From contig CASHTG010000020.1 of the NCBI GenBank assembly GCA_949357655.1, positions 1,550,001-1,614,000 on the forward strand: DNA of 64,000 nt, read 5' to 3'. Below are positions 24,373 to 35,543 of this stretch, one piece after another (the stretch's first letter is position 1; the number at the start of each line of letters is the position of its first letter). This stretch comes from Parascedosporium putredinis (Eukaryota > Ascomycota > Sordariomycetes > Microascales > Microascaceae). A model generated the notes under the pieces. The model saw only the letters and a program-made list of their open reading frames with translations, searched no databases and was not told the origin of the DNA. A program made the position numbers and the translations under genes.

Positions 24373-25573
24373 ATGACAACCACTATCACTCAATCTGAGG
24401 TTGTCATTAGGACACAGCCCTTGAGAAGGCAACACCCGGAGCCGTTAAAACCTTCCGGGGCGCTCGATCAGTTCAACCATGTTGAGGTAACGCCTGTCAT
24501 TGGACGTGAGTATCCTCATGTTAATGTGGTCGATGATCTTCTCAACGCGGGGAATTCCGACGAGCTACTCCGCGACCTTGCCATCACAAGTAGGTCTATA
24601 GTCTAGTTCCTGCTATCATTTCCTCATTAATGTGATATTAGTATCCCAGCGAGGTGTGGTTTTTTCCGTGCCCAGGACAATCTTACAGATGACCTCCAGA
24701 AGACGCTCGTGCATCGACTCGGCCAGCTCTCGGTAAACCCACAGACTCGACCCTCCATATTCATCCACTCCTGAATGGCAGCCATGAATTTGGTGTCGAA
24801 GACGACGAAGTTAGCACTATATCATCGGCAGCTTTCAAACTATACCCTGGCCAACCCCAGAAACGGGATAGGGATGATAAAAAGGAGGTGCGGCATCCTG
24901 GCATAGCGATATCCAATTCGAGGAGTACCCTGCAGATTACACAAGTCTCCGGTTGACCGAGCTTCCGGTCACCGGCGGAGATACACTCTGGGCCTCCGGA
25001 TATGAACTCTACGATAGATTTAGCGACCCGTACCGCAGGTTCCTTGAGGGCTTGACTGCCACCTACAAGGGAGAAGGGTTTAAGAGGGCTGCCTCTGCTA
25101 ACCCAGAGAGGTTCCAAATTTACGAGAAGCCTCGGGGCAACCCTGCTAACATTGGCGGCGGGCTTACCGCTGTCCATCCCGTTGTCCGAACCAACCCGGT
25201 TACTGGGTGGAAGTCGATCTTCGCGGTTGAAACTTCCCTGAGCGCATCAATGAGTTGAGCGCGCGTGAGAGTAGGGACCTCTTGGACGTTTTAAGGAAGC
25301 GGATCGAGGAGAATCACGACTTGCAAGTGCGATTCAAGTGGACGAGTAAAAATGACCTTGGTACGTAACCCTTCAATTATGATTCAACTGTAACTGTCGA
25401 GACTAACCAAGGTTTCAATAGCAATCTGGGATAACCGTAGCGCATTTCACAGCGCTACTAATGATTTTGATCACCTTGGCGAGCGTGTAGGACATCGTAC
25501 CGTAGGAATCGGTGAGAAGCCGTACTATGATGCTCAAAGCGTGTCTAGGAGCGAGGCTCTTGGTTTAAATTAA
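24373..25573 (+). CDS. TauD/TfdA-type Fe(II)/2-oxoglutarate dioxygenase (frameshifted)
   Basis: Cytosolic alpha-ketoglutarate-dependent dioxygenase of the fungal taurine/sulfonate or arylsulfatase-like group, which frees sulfite from sulfonates. The start MTTTITQSEVVIRTQPLRR leads to TPVIGREYPHVNVVDDLL and ISQRGVVFFRAQDNLT. The metal-binding HxD is WHSDIQF near 24900, and the distal histidine is probably RSAFHSATNDF near 25450. TELPVTGGDTLWASGYELY is the conserved 2-oxoglutarate-side loop. Introns fit 24590-24641 and 25361-25421. About four one-base gaps (near 24668, 24731, 24880 and 25227) interrupt it. Repaired length is 363 aa, normal for the family. The region around 24860-24900 is the least certain and could be genuinely damaged. 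Sulfur-limitation control would be expected but is not visible. Confidence 0.82.
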
Positions 25574-27007
25574 AAAGTTATAACGTGAATAGTTTTGTCT
25601 GGAACTGGTAGAAGGGTAGAAAAATGCCAGACTCTATTCTAAATTTCTTCCCGACTTTCAGTGAAATATCATCACGCGCTATCATTTCTCTCATTTGCTG
25701 GTCTTCCATTTCCACGTCACCTCTGACCGCCCTGGTGATTGAGGCTTTCTGCCTAACATAATGCGAGGTGATCGGTAGTAAACATAGTTTAAATCGACAT
25801 TAGTAAAGAACTAATAGTAAAAATGTTGATCATCTCTATAATGTCATGCTAGTAAAGGCTTAAAGAATCGGGACAGGCTGCTAATGAGAATTACGCGGGC
25901 CATGGGAACCGACAGCCCTGCCTCAGGGCCATCAGGACGTTATGATTAATTCACTAGAACTCGAGGTTTAGCCCGACGTTGTAGGATGCAGAGATTTTCC
26001 CGAGGCGTCTGTTTAGTGGCTGATGGCGCATGGAGTTGCCCTTAGACTGTGATCTATCTACCCCACATAATCGCAGTGTTCGAATCCAAACCTACATTAC
26101 CTTTACTATCGGCTATACCAGCGTGATAGGAACTCTAGATGTCAACCTTTTCGCGATTGTGTAGTGGGTGAGAGGTATCTTAGTCGCGGTTACCACGGCA
26201 CATGTCACAGTATTACCTTGTTGTTGAGTTTTCATAAGCTATGTGGACTTCAAGCCAGTTACAGGAAAGCTGCGTCTCCAGCAGCGAGCATCAGCCTCTC
26301 CCCCATTAGCAAAAAGGTCTAGATTTTCAGGCGATAAGTCAGGGAGTAGGATTATAGAGAAATGAGCTCTAAGCTTTTCCATTGTCTTTGACACGAGTGT
26401 GGCGATAAGGTACTCCTTCTCTACTGCTGCGGTGAGTAACAAGGACCTCGGTCTACCGATTTATTCGCCCTCTGAAAAGAGCTGAGATGGACCAGTTGAC
26501 CAGCTAGGCAAAACTTCCCATCTACATTAAGTCCTTGGCGGTTCCGCCAGTACCAGGAACATGACGGAGGGCGAGAGGGGTGTTAAATCGAGTGGGACCC
26601 AAGGGACCCTCGATGATGACTGAAGAAACCGGGGTTTGAAGCAACTTCCCCGCTCAGCATCGCTTAATACAAAGGGCACCACTCATCTAACAATAAAGCG
26701 CTTACATAAGCACAACAAGTCCTTTTTCTGAAGGATGCCGCTGCTACCAAATGGCGGGGCGCCTCGTCTAGTGATGCCAGATAGTAGCGCGTTATGCTAG
26801 CTTCGGGTGATCTGGAACGTTATCTCGAGTCACATCCGGAAAGATTATCTCGTTCTCGAGAGTCCCGTTGTGTCTAAGCTGCGTGGAGCAGGGCCAGACG
26901 CCCTGAAACTAACGATGGGGATCAATTCCACGCCCGAGGTTGGTGCGACCAGCTCTCTCCAAGTTCATTTTTCATCGTCTACATGTGGCTGACGCGAGGC
27001 ACTGAAG
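25574..27007. other. intergenic, AT-leaning, nothing firm
   Basis: About 1.4 kb. A minus-strand frame at 26239-26442 (67 codons) matches nothing I recognise, and a tRNA B-box-like string at 26078-26087 lacks a foldable cloverleaf. Confidence 0.4.
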
Positions 27008-28818
27008 GTGTTCAAGTATCAACCCCTTGACCCTGATAGGAATCAGATCAGACTCCTTCGCATCTTGAAGTCTAGTCCTGTGCCACCACCTGCGATTGCA
27101 AGTATTCGCTGCGAAATCTTTCACATAAACCTCGATGAATTTCCCATATATAATGCCCTGTCCTATACATGGGGGTCGCCGACGTCGCCTAAGACTTCAA
27201 TCCTCCTCGATGACAAGCTGTTCCTTGTCCGAGAGAATCTATGGATGGCGTTAAAGCGCCTCGAGTCGGCTGCTGAGGAAATGGTCATATGGATTGATGC
27301 TATCTGTATCAACCAGGAAAGCATTCCAGAACGCAACTCACAGGTCCCAAAAATGACGCAGATCTATAGACAAGCTCATCAAGTAGTTTCCTGGCTAGGC
27401 GTGGGAAATCGGGCCAGCGCTCTCGCATTCAAGTTCGTTGAGGAGTTTGGTAGGCCAGACGTTACGCAGGAGTGGGCTCTAGAGAGGCTTGGGAGCCAAC
27501 GGCTTCAACTCCAGGCTCTTTCGCAATTGTTTCAACACGAGTACTGGAATCGGATGTGGGTGCTACAGGAACTCACCGTCGCAAAGTCAATCATCATCTA
27601 TTGCGGCACAGACTCGATCAACGGCGAGACTGTGATCCGAGTGCAGAGGCTCTTGATAAACATCCGAGGCTCTGGACTGACTTACGGCACCCTCCTTGCG
27701 GCCATGGATAACGATATGATAGCCATGGATATAGTGGGCGACCAAGGCCTGGCCAAACTCCAAGATTGGACTCAATCAGCCGCTAAGAAAAACCTTAGTT
27801 TTCTCGAATGTCTGCTTCTCCACAGTGATCGAGCCGCGACAGACGCCAGGGACATGATTTACGGGCTAGCCAATATCGCTAACGAGAAGAGCAAATATAA
27901 AGTAGCTGTCGATTACGCCCTGTCGACCCCGCAGCTCTATACTGACTTTGCCAGAACAGAAATTGAGGCATCAGAAACGCTGCTGATTCTTACAAGGGCT
28001 CGTTTGACCCACAATACACATTCGCTTCCATCTTGGGTCCCGGATTGGTCCGCCATTGAACAGAGCCATGCCTTTCTTTTAGACGCTCGTCAACCACAAT
28101 TTTATTTCAAGGCCGGAGGAAGTAGTAAGCCTGAGGTAACCTTTAGCTCGGCTGGTCTAGTTATGACTACGAAAGCCATTGTGTTAGGATCTATCAAAAC
28201 GCTTGGGAAGCCAACCAACATGACGTCGGATAAGGATTTAGACAAATCTGCTCTCGCATTCTGGAATTGGTGGTCCTTAATTGATAGTAGCGATCCGCAG
28301 CAACACGAAACTTTCGCACACACGATCTTGGCTAGGAAACCTGATAACACCAACCAACCCAGCAGGCTTTTGCATATCCTAGGCATGTTTAGTGACTATG
28401 TTAAAGAGCTTTACCCAGATAAGGTAATCGAACCTCTGGAACAATACTGGCAAGCCTTTATCGAGAGCTCGATGAACCGGAGAGGAGGTTTACTTGGGAG
28501 ATCATACGACATGAAAATCAAGGAGCTAGAAAGAGATAAACAGATTATCCGGTCGTGGCGCCGTATCTTTGCTGCGTATTGCTGGGATCGGAGATTTTTT
28601 ATCAGCAGCAGCGGAAGGATGGGCCTTGCGCCTGATGCAGCGGAGGAGGGTGATGTTATCTGCATCCCCTAGGCTGCTCTTGTCCGCTCATTTTAAGGGC
28701 AAAACAGGGATTCTGGATTGTCGTAGGAGAGGCTTATGTCGAGGGATTTATGCGTGGGGAGGCGCTAGAGATGAGGGACAATGGCTCCTTGAAATCGGAT
28801 ATATTCGAACTTCATTAG
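27008..28818 (+). CDS. HET-domain (heterokaryon incompatibility-type) protein 1
   Basis: HET-domain protein; members can trigger cell death when incompatible hyphae fuse, though most copies have unknown roles. The three HET blocks are in order: YNALSYTWGSP near residue 45, VIWIDAICINQESIPER near 96, then YRQAHQVVSWLG. They are followed by WNRMWVLQELTVAKSIIIYCG and DARDMIYGLANIA. The C-terminal HET tail GFWIVVGEAYVEGFM is only reached after filling a one-base gap in a CCCC run near 28668; the frame then runs to 28818, 603 codons. No ATG is visible at the natural N-terminus (VFKYQPLDPDRNQIRLLRIL begins with GTG), so the true start is upstream, behind an intron or another gap. Confidence 0.85.
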
Positions 28819-29790
28819 GTGTCCTAGAATCACACTTAGTATCGGTGGCCTTTTCGCAGTTAACAAAGCTATAGATCCCAATAGTCCAGCGAAGACGTGT
28901 GATAGCCGAGGTAGAGACCATCAATTAGCGTAAATACCAGGACTTCCATATCCAAACAGCCTCAATCTTTGCTGACATATGGCGCCTCAGGCGTTCTGTA
29001 GCCTTCGTCGTATACTTCAAGAGCCTAGGCCTAGACAGTTGAAAACTTGATGCGCCCTAAGTTGAGCCAACACCGATCATAGTGAATGAGTGGACATGAA
29101 TAGTTAACTAAATGCGTTAAAAACGGAAAGAGACTTTAGTTTCGGGCTATCTTATGAACCGAGTCGTCCAGGGGCTCCGAGCTTTCAATGTGCGTACTTG
29201 GAATAAATTGGAAAATATTTGGCAGGCTGTATATATATTGAACCCTGTTCCCGAGAGGTTAGGGTACCGTTTCTCCCATAACGGATATTGAGAGTTCCGG
29301 TGGGCCGAGGGTTGGCCCCTCGTAGAAATTATAGTATGATCGGGACCTTGGGGGTAGGGTCCGGCGGCCGGGGGAGAGTTTCTTGTGCTATGAATACATG
29401 GCAGGTTTATGACGGAACGAGCAAGAGTGTATTGAAGTCTTTTCCTGTTCTACCCTTAGACTAGGGACAGCTCGGATCGGTGAGGAAACCGGTTCGAGGA
29501 ACCTCCCCGACCCTCGTCTAGCCACAGCATTTGTGCGGCAATAAGCATTTAGTCAAGTGCCGAGGCATTCGTGTCTACCCGCATATCTTTAAAAAGCAGG
29601 CCATGGTCTAGAACGCTTGTTGCCGAAGAGGGAGTGAGTGTGATTTCTTAACTATCGAGGATATCTAAAAGACGGCAAAATGGCTTCTGGGGTAATGTAC
29701 ACGAGGAAGCGGAATCCGGGGTACATCCCTCCCCCACATGTGGCATCCACTAATTTGTGGGTCCACGTCCGAGCCGAGCTGGGCCCTGCC

Positions 29791-29803
29791 GAGCCGAATT
29801 CGG
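29791..29803. promoter_or_regulatory. CCGAATTCGG inverted element, island promoter motif
   Basis: GAGCCGAATTCGG, a perfect palindrome of CGG half-sites spaced by four bases, 260 bp upstream of the PhyH start. It is one of the shared GAGCCGAA/TCGG elements found across the catabolic island. Inverted CGG triplets are the typical target shape for Zn2Cys6 dimers such as the regulator at 39925-42481. Confidence 0.5.
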
Positions 29804-29897
29804 TTCGCCTCGGCGACCATCAGCTAACTATTTGGTCTCTTGTCATTTGCTATAGCCCATAATAGAAGGAGAGAAATGGATTTATTCGAGGAGGGTG

Positions 29898-29905
29898 TAT
29901 AAAAA
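29898..29905 (+). promoter_or_regulatory. TATA box of PhyH gene
   Basis: TATAAAAA 157 bp upstream of the ATG at 30062 and about 100 bp downstream of the inverted CGG element. Confidence 0.5.
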
Positions 29906-30061
29906 TGGGCGTCTTCACGCTAAGTTGCATCCGAGACGACTCTAATCATCAACAGCATCACTAGCCCAAGATCCTCATTTCCTTCAGTCATTGCGACTAT
30001 TATTCTTACAAACTCCTTATCTTTGGCCTCGGAAGGGAACGAACCACCTCTGACCCGCATA

Positions 30062-31416
30062 ATGGCGACCGCTACCATTGTTCAGGCAGCTTCTGCCACT
30101 ACTGTCCCCGTCTCTACCAGCGTCCGCATGAAGGTGGACGGCACTGACCCCATCTTTGGCGATTGGCGCGACGACCTCGCTCGGGATGGCTACGCTGTGG
30201 TGAAAGGTGCCATCCCGCAGGAGAGGGCTCTTGATTACGCCAACAAGATGTACTCTCTGATCGAATCTTTGTAAGTTGTCCTTAGCTATCTTATCAAGTG
30301 TATCTCCAGATTCTTCCTATGAAAGAACCTCAATCTTTGCAACTTTTCACGATAGATGGATAAGATTCCTCCCTTATTTTTCTCTGACCTGCCATTTGCC
30401 GATACCCTGGCATGCCTACACAACCAAACAATTACTAACACCATCCCAGTGGTCTTGGCTACGACCGTAACGACCCATCTACGGTCCACCCCAAGAACCT
30501 TCCCTGATCAATGAAAAGGGCATGCTTCTCCCCTACGGCGCCTGTCACGAGGACTTCGTATGGGCCATCCGCGGCGAGCCTGGCGTTGTCAATGCCTTCG
30601 AGAAGGTTTATGATGATGAAGATCTCATCGTCTCTTTCGACACTATCAACTACGGCTTCGCCAACCGCACAAATCTCCCCGCCAATAAGCCCTGGCCCCA
30701 CCAGGACCAAGATCCTGACAGGCCCGGATTCCGTTGTCTCCAAGGTCTCGTTAACCTCCTCCCCAACGGCCCCAACGATGGTGGTCTCATCGTGTGTAAG
30801 GGCTCGCACGCTCTCTCCGAAAAGTTTCACGATGCCATGCGTGGCGAGGAAAGAATACCTGCGTGGACTAAGGAGTGGTACGGGTTTACCGACGCTGGTA
30901 TGAAATGGCTAGCGGATAACGGCTGCGAGTGGATTAAGGTTGAGGCAGGACCTGGTGACCTCCTCCTATGTATGGCTTCCTCCCTACATATAAAGACTAC
31001 AGGCATCCGCAGTGGGTTTCGGCCCCATGAGACTAACAAGAGAGGTAGGGGACTCCCGAACGGCTCACTATAACGTCCCTGCTACTGGCACCCAGGACAG
31101 GTTGGCTATCTATACATGCTACATGCCTGTTGCCGAGGCCTCACAGGATGACCTCATTCGTAAGAAGGCCGCTTGGGAGGGTAAGCTCTAACCCTAGTAT
31201 ATTAACCAAATGGATGGGACTTCGCTAATCAACGGTTACTCTATTATAGCGAGGGTTGGCACCACCCACTGGCCCAACGCTCTTCACTCCGGGACGAACG
31301 TCGCCATGAAGGACGGCAAGCCTTTTGGCATCCAGCGCGATAGACCCCTCAATGATGCCGTTCTGAACGAACGCACCTTTAAGCTAACCGGCATTCCTTA
31401 TATAAAGGCGAACTAG
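30062..31416 (+). CDS. phytanoyl-CoA dioxygenase (PhyH) family oxygenase
   Basis: Fe(II)/2-oxoglutarate oxygenase of the PhyH family; fungal members hydroxylate diverse small molecules, so the substrate is open. Start MATATIVQAASATT, then FGDWRDDLARDGYAVVKGAI, the entry helix and strand of PhyH proteins. The metal site starts with PWPHQDQDPDRPGF (HxD), and the downstream GSHALSEKFH belongs to the double-stranded helix. The piece after intron 2 gives WDSRTAHYNVP with a likely second iron histidine. Introns fit 30271-30449, 30970-31048 and 31181-31249. One one-base gap in a C run near 30504 separates NLP from LINEKGMLLPYGACHEDFVW. Repaired length is 342 aa. First gene of the catabolic island and carries its promoter motif. 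Confidence 0.85.
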
Positions 31417-31910
31417 AATGGCTATGTGAGAGATGTATCAACGATAACGCGGAGTCTAGGAGGTGATGCGGAGAAATTGTCCATTGAGATTGAATGTTAG
31501 ATTGCGATGTATTTTTTCCACTCTTAAGAGATACGGGGGTATACGATGAAAGATAGTACTCCGGGACCGCCACTCCTTTAACTTGTTACTCTGGTTGTGC
31601 ATTAAACCCGTTGCTTAGGCTCCTCGATAACGTGAGTGCCGTGAGGCATCTTTTAGACCTTCGTTAGAAGCTGTCATCTCCGAAGTTTTGACTTTCGCTA
31701 AAATGACAACATTGAGTAGATAGAATTAAACTGATCTATGTTACGGGCTAGTCCAGCTATTCATAAAAACAATGGGTCCGTATCAGTAGCATATACGGTA
31801 AACCCTCGGATATAATTCAGACCGGTTAGTTAGCTTTCACCACCTAAGATTCGTAGCTGTCAAAGAGACATGTATAAGCAGTATATATATACCGAGGTAT
31901 ATACAAAGCC
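31417..31910. other. intergenic between convergent genes
   Basis: 3' regions of the PhyH and isomerase genes; AT-rich, includes a TATATATAT tract near 31880. No gene. Confidence 0.4.
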
Positions 31911-32686
31911 TTACGCGTCTGCAATCTCCTGAATAGTCTTGAAGAATTGCGCGGGATCATGGCCAAACCTTCCCAAGAACAAGCCGTCGAGTCCCCCGTT
32001 CTTAAGCTGCTTGAATAGCCCTGGCCCGGCGCTTCCTCCGTAGATTATCCTCGTAATTCCTGGTCTCTTTTCGACACATTGCAGCCCTCGTATCGCCAAC
32101 GTAACTTCTACGACGTAGTCCACGGCCGCCGGTTGCGCCGCTCCAATCGCCCAAACGGGCTCATACGCCAGCAAAACCTCGGCGTCACTAGGGACAAGTG
32201 CCAGGACCGATTCCACCTGACGCTGACACTCCTCTGCCGCCGAGTGCCACGTTTCGCCCCTCGTCTTCTCCCCGATACAGATGAGCGGTACCATGCCATT
32301 TCTTGCCACCGCCGCTGCCTTCCTGGCGGTGACCTCGTCCGTCTCGCCGAAGTACTGCCGTCTTTCGGCATGACCAACTTCGACCAGACGGCAGCCTAAT
32401 TCCGCCAGAACGGACGCTGATACTTCGCCTGTAAACGCACCGCTATCGTGGTCGGAAGCATCCTGGGCGCCGCACCAGATATTGGTGCTTCGGAGCTGGT
32501 CAATTACGGGGATATTGATAGGTAGTCTGGTATAAGAAAGATGTCGATTGAATCAAGGAGAGGAGGCGAGGCAGTGGAAAGGAGATTGGTGAGTTGGTGG
32601 GTGTATTCTTTAGTGCGGGCTGCGGAAAAGTACATTTTTGTCGACATCCCGACGATACGTCGCGCTGGTGACCTAGGAGGTGTCAT
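31911..32686 (-). CDS. triosephosphate isomerase paralogue, EYI1/EryH-like erythrulose-phosphate isomerase
   Basis: TIM-barrel isomerase. In tetritol catabolism this class interconverts L-erythrulose 1-phosphate and D-erythrulose 4-phosphate (EryH in rhizobia and Brucella, EYI1 in Yarrowia). After the start at 32686 comes RRIVGMSTKMYFSAAR, the substrate-binding lysine strand. The catalytic histidine is in LVEVGHAERRQYFG, the glutamate in LLAYEPVWAIG, and the phosphate loops are IIYGGSAGPG and GLFLGRFGHDP. A one-base gap near 32515 splits it; repaired length is 258 aa. The change from the housekeeping NWK to STK and the company of an RpiB and a DAK-type kinase support the tetrulose role over a glycolytic one. 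No intron seen. Confidence 0.85.
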
Positions 32687-33358
32687 TGTGACCAAGGCTA
32701 CCGGTAAGGATAATCAACTCTAGATAATATGTATGAGGTAGCGTGATATGTGTTGATTTCTTCCAACAAAAAGAAACACGAAAAAGGAAAATAATTGGAA
32801 GAGGGTTGGCACCGTTAAGTAGTACGGATAACCTCATAGCATATTGCTTCCTCGGCGTACCGTGTGGTGGTCGCCGTGAATTGAATGTATCTTTTCGCTT
32901 ATTCGAACTTAGCTCGGCACATGGCCAAACCGCTTACCGTCTTTTGCATTTTCGCGCATAGTCTGATTAGCTGCTCCGAAGCGAGCGGATATGGAGCCGA
33001 ATTAAACTAGCCGGGGATCTTGCCTCCTCCGAACTCGGTACAAGCAAAATAAGGGAACGAGTGGGGATCGGCCCCAACTCAACTCCGCATTGGGTGACAA
33101 AAGCTGGATAACTGCGGGTTCGTTTGACATACCCTATACAGAGCTCCTAGAAATGTGCCTGGGCGTGAAGGCGCGCATATCAATGCGCCAGTGAACGGAA
33201 ATAACACTCGCAGTTTGATAAGTAAGTCGATAAATCGATTTGATCTATATAGGAAACCGTGTTGTGTATTACTATATCTTAAAACTCGTAATATAGCTAC
33301 TGGTATATATCGATATATATCCACATATTCCTCGTCTCGTGCCCCAACTTGTGCACTG
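32687..33358. other. intergenic: promoter of the isomerase gene
   Basis: About 670 bp between two minus-strand genes. It contains GAGCCGAA at 32994-33001 and the motif CCGAACTCGG described separately. The 33200-33330 part is rich in TATAT. Confidence 0.45.
33029..33038. promoter_or_regulatory. CCGAACTCGG element, island promoter motif
   Basis: CCG-N4-CGG inverted repeat about 345 bp upstream of the TIM-paralogue start (minus strand), with a GAGCCGAA half-site 28 bp away at 32994-33001. Confidence 0.45.
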
Positions 33359-34707
33359 CTATGCAGCCCAAACCTTGACAGCCATAGCCTGTGGCATGTC
33401 TGGTAGCTCTTTGGGCTTGTGCTGCAATGCCAACCTCATGATATTCAGGGCTTGGTTGCCCAGGAGTAAAGGGACTCTCAACCTGTGGGCCTCGTCCACC
33501 ACCTCGCGGACTTCCTGTACAAGCTCAACAAGCCCAAAGACAGAGGGCCTATTGCCGCGTAGGATGCTGACCAGATCTCCGCCAAACTCCTTCAACATAG
33601 CGCTTCCCCCGGCCGCATTTACACAGAGCTCTAATGTTTGATCTAGGGGTAATCCCAACCGATGCGCAAAAGCGAGGCATTCAGAAGCGGAGCAAAGGTG
33701 AATCCCCTTTAGGAGGCTCGTGACGAGCTTTATCTTCTTCTTGGTAATCTCACTGCTCTCATTCGCGTTCGTTTGTGCCGCCACGACGTCGGCGGTGACC
33801 TGTCGCCGCCCTTCGGTGTATAAGCGGATCAAACCCGCATCATCATCCGCGCCGAAACCTCGACCTAGGCCTAGGAAATAGCCCTGCTCGGCGGTGCTCA
33901 CCATCGGAGTCGGGAATCCGCATCGACGGGCCTCTGAAGTGATGATCATGGTGTCCTTGAGTATGATGGTGACTGCGCTGAGGAGAGGCTGGAATTCTGG
34001 ATGTAAAATTCTTGGCAGTCTATTTTGTAACATCCAACTCCAGCCCTCTGACTCCAAAATTTCTTGCCCAGTTGAGGGTAGGTGTAGGCCAAGGTGGGCT
34101 GCGAAACCCATGGCCTCGCTTGCTGCTAATATCTGAACGCTGGCAAGGACCTGGTGGCACATCTTCATGTTGCTACCTGCGCCAGTTCCCCTGCCACAAT
34201 GTAAAGCTTTTCGGGGGCGGACATAGCCTGGAGGAGACCTAGGCCTTGAGTTATCGCGGCTGAATTGCTGGCCCCGGCCATTATGGACAGAGTACCGTCG
34301 GCGGCTCGGAGTGCTCCACCGGACACGGGGCAGTCGACAAGCAGAATATCTGAAAACCCCTATCAACGAGTTGCTGTTCTAGGTCTTGGACGTAGCCGCA
34401 AGGCACGGTGGAGCAGAGGAGAACCACGGCACCCTTTTGAGGGAGGGAACAGCCGGCTGAGGCCCATCAAGAAGGGCTTCTTGAGCTTGTTGGGCCGTAG
34501 CAACCATGCACACGCAAAAGCTTTTACCTTTTGCGGCTTCGGCAGGGCTTGAAGCACATTCGCCGCCGGCCTGCTTGAACTTCTCCAGGGTGGGGGCCAT
34601 GAATCGGAGCCGGTGACTTTGTAGCCTTGATTGAGTAGTTGGGTGGCCATGCCAAAGCCCATGGCGCCGAGGCCGATGAACGCGATTGGTAGTTTGGAGT
34701 TGGCCAT
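33359..34707 (-). CDS. L-threonate dehydrogenase-like / 3-hydroxyisobutyrate dehydrogenase family protein (frameshifted)
   Basis: NAD-dependent beta-hydroxyacid dehydrogenase family (6-phosphogluconate dehydrogenase superfamily), closest in layout to LtnD-type threonate dehydrogenases. Rossmann entry KLPIAFIGLGAMGFGMATQL is at the N-terminus. The catalytic-loop strand is DCPVSGGALRAADGTLSIMAG and the catalytic lysine helix GTGAGSNMKMCHQ. Unusually there is a second copy of the C-terminal helical domain (IKLVTSLLKGIHLCSASECL), making 450 aa instead of about 300. Four one-base gaps (near 34600, 34437, 34345 and 34190) are needed. Divergent from the aldolase gene at 35544, with which a shared promoter of 836 bp is likely. 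Substrate is inferred to be a four-carbon sugar acid. Confidence 0.78.
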
Positions 34708-34889
34708 TTAAGATCTTTTATTTTCGGTTGTGTATAGGCAATAAAATGAGCATTATTGAAGGGCGGCGCAATGGGGTGTAAGGTAACACGATTTATTAAT
34801 AAGGGTGCTGAATGCGTATCTTTTGCATCATCCCAGACTGGCTACGTTTGCATGGGACAGTGAAAACAGTGCATTAGCTCCACTCACCC

Positions 34890-34900
34890 CCGAACCTCGG
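34890..34900. promoter_or_regulatory. CCGAACCTCGG element, island promoter motif
   Basis: CCG-N5-CGG inverted element 183 bp upstream of the dehydrogenase start. The identical 11-mer occurs at 38857-38867 between the kinase and RpiB genes. Confidence 0.5.
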
Positions 34901-35048
34901 ATCCTTTTACGGCATGCAGCACTATCTGACATCAATACACCGAAAGGTGGTCCACCGGACGCGGGTGGAGAGGTCGGCGTCTAAGCTATCAACATGCTTG
35001 AATATATTCATGACCTCCTGATCCCAACGGCGGACCTTCCTTCGCTGA

Positions 35049-35071
35049 CCGAACCGAGCCGATTTTCTCGG
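35049..35071. promoter_or_regulatory. paired CCG/CGG elements upstream of aldolase
   Basis: CCGAACCG followed at once by GAGCCGATTTTCTCGG: degenerate versions of the island motif, about 480 bp before the aldolase ATG and 340 bp before the dehydrogenase start. Confidence 0.35.
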
Positions 35072-35543
35072 GCAGTGTTTTGCACCAGCCCGAAGGTATC
35101 GCTGGGTGCACTAGTCTCAAATAGCTATAGCTGGCAACCCTGTGGTAAGTCACTTTTATCAACTAAATGGAGCCCCTGATCATGATTGCCGAATTACTCG
35201 GGACAGGAACCGGGCCCCGGCCGCATCATGAGAATGGCCCGCCCGTGGCGCTGGCAAAATTAACATCTACTTCCGGTTACACTCCATTTTCTCTAGGCCA
35301 CATATTTACCTCAACAAGAACTCAACTAGTCTATTGACATTAGTGGGTCATTCACCAACGGCCAACTGGTATTTATTATACCCTTTCTCTATTTCTCTAT
35401 CCAACATTGTTCTTCAGCCAAGCGACGAAAATACAAGCCACCAACTAGCCATCAAACCATCACGGTATTCTACTCCCGAGTGAGCAGGGAGACGATAAGT
35501 TAGAGGTTTATAAAGGGAAGAAAGAAAAGACGAAGCCACCACA

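Larger units (their letters stand above)
28819..30061. other. intergenic: promoter region of the PhyH gene
   Basis: About 1.2 kb. Its last 300 bp contain a CCG/CGG inverted element and a TATA box listed separately. No gene is evident in the rest. Confidence 0.45.
34708..35543. other. divergent promoter region, dehydrogenase and aldolase genes
   Basis: Shared 5' region of two oppositely transcribed catabolic genes. Contains two clusters of CCG/CGG elements listed separately. No reading frame of interest. Confidence 0.45.

Noticed and set aside
26078..26087. GTTCGAATCC, a tRNA B-box-like string
   Set aside because: No matching A-box, acceptor pairing or anticodon arm could be folded around it on either strand.
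26239..26442. 67-codon minus-strand frame, possibly the start of a dehydrogenase
   Set aside because: No nucleotide-binding motif and no continuation in any frame.
31911..32686. Housekeeping glycolytic triosephosphate isomerase
   Set aside because: The usual NWK strand is replaced by STK and the genomic context is tetritol-type. A glycolytic copy should lie elsewhere, but this cannot be proven from the window.
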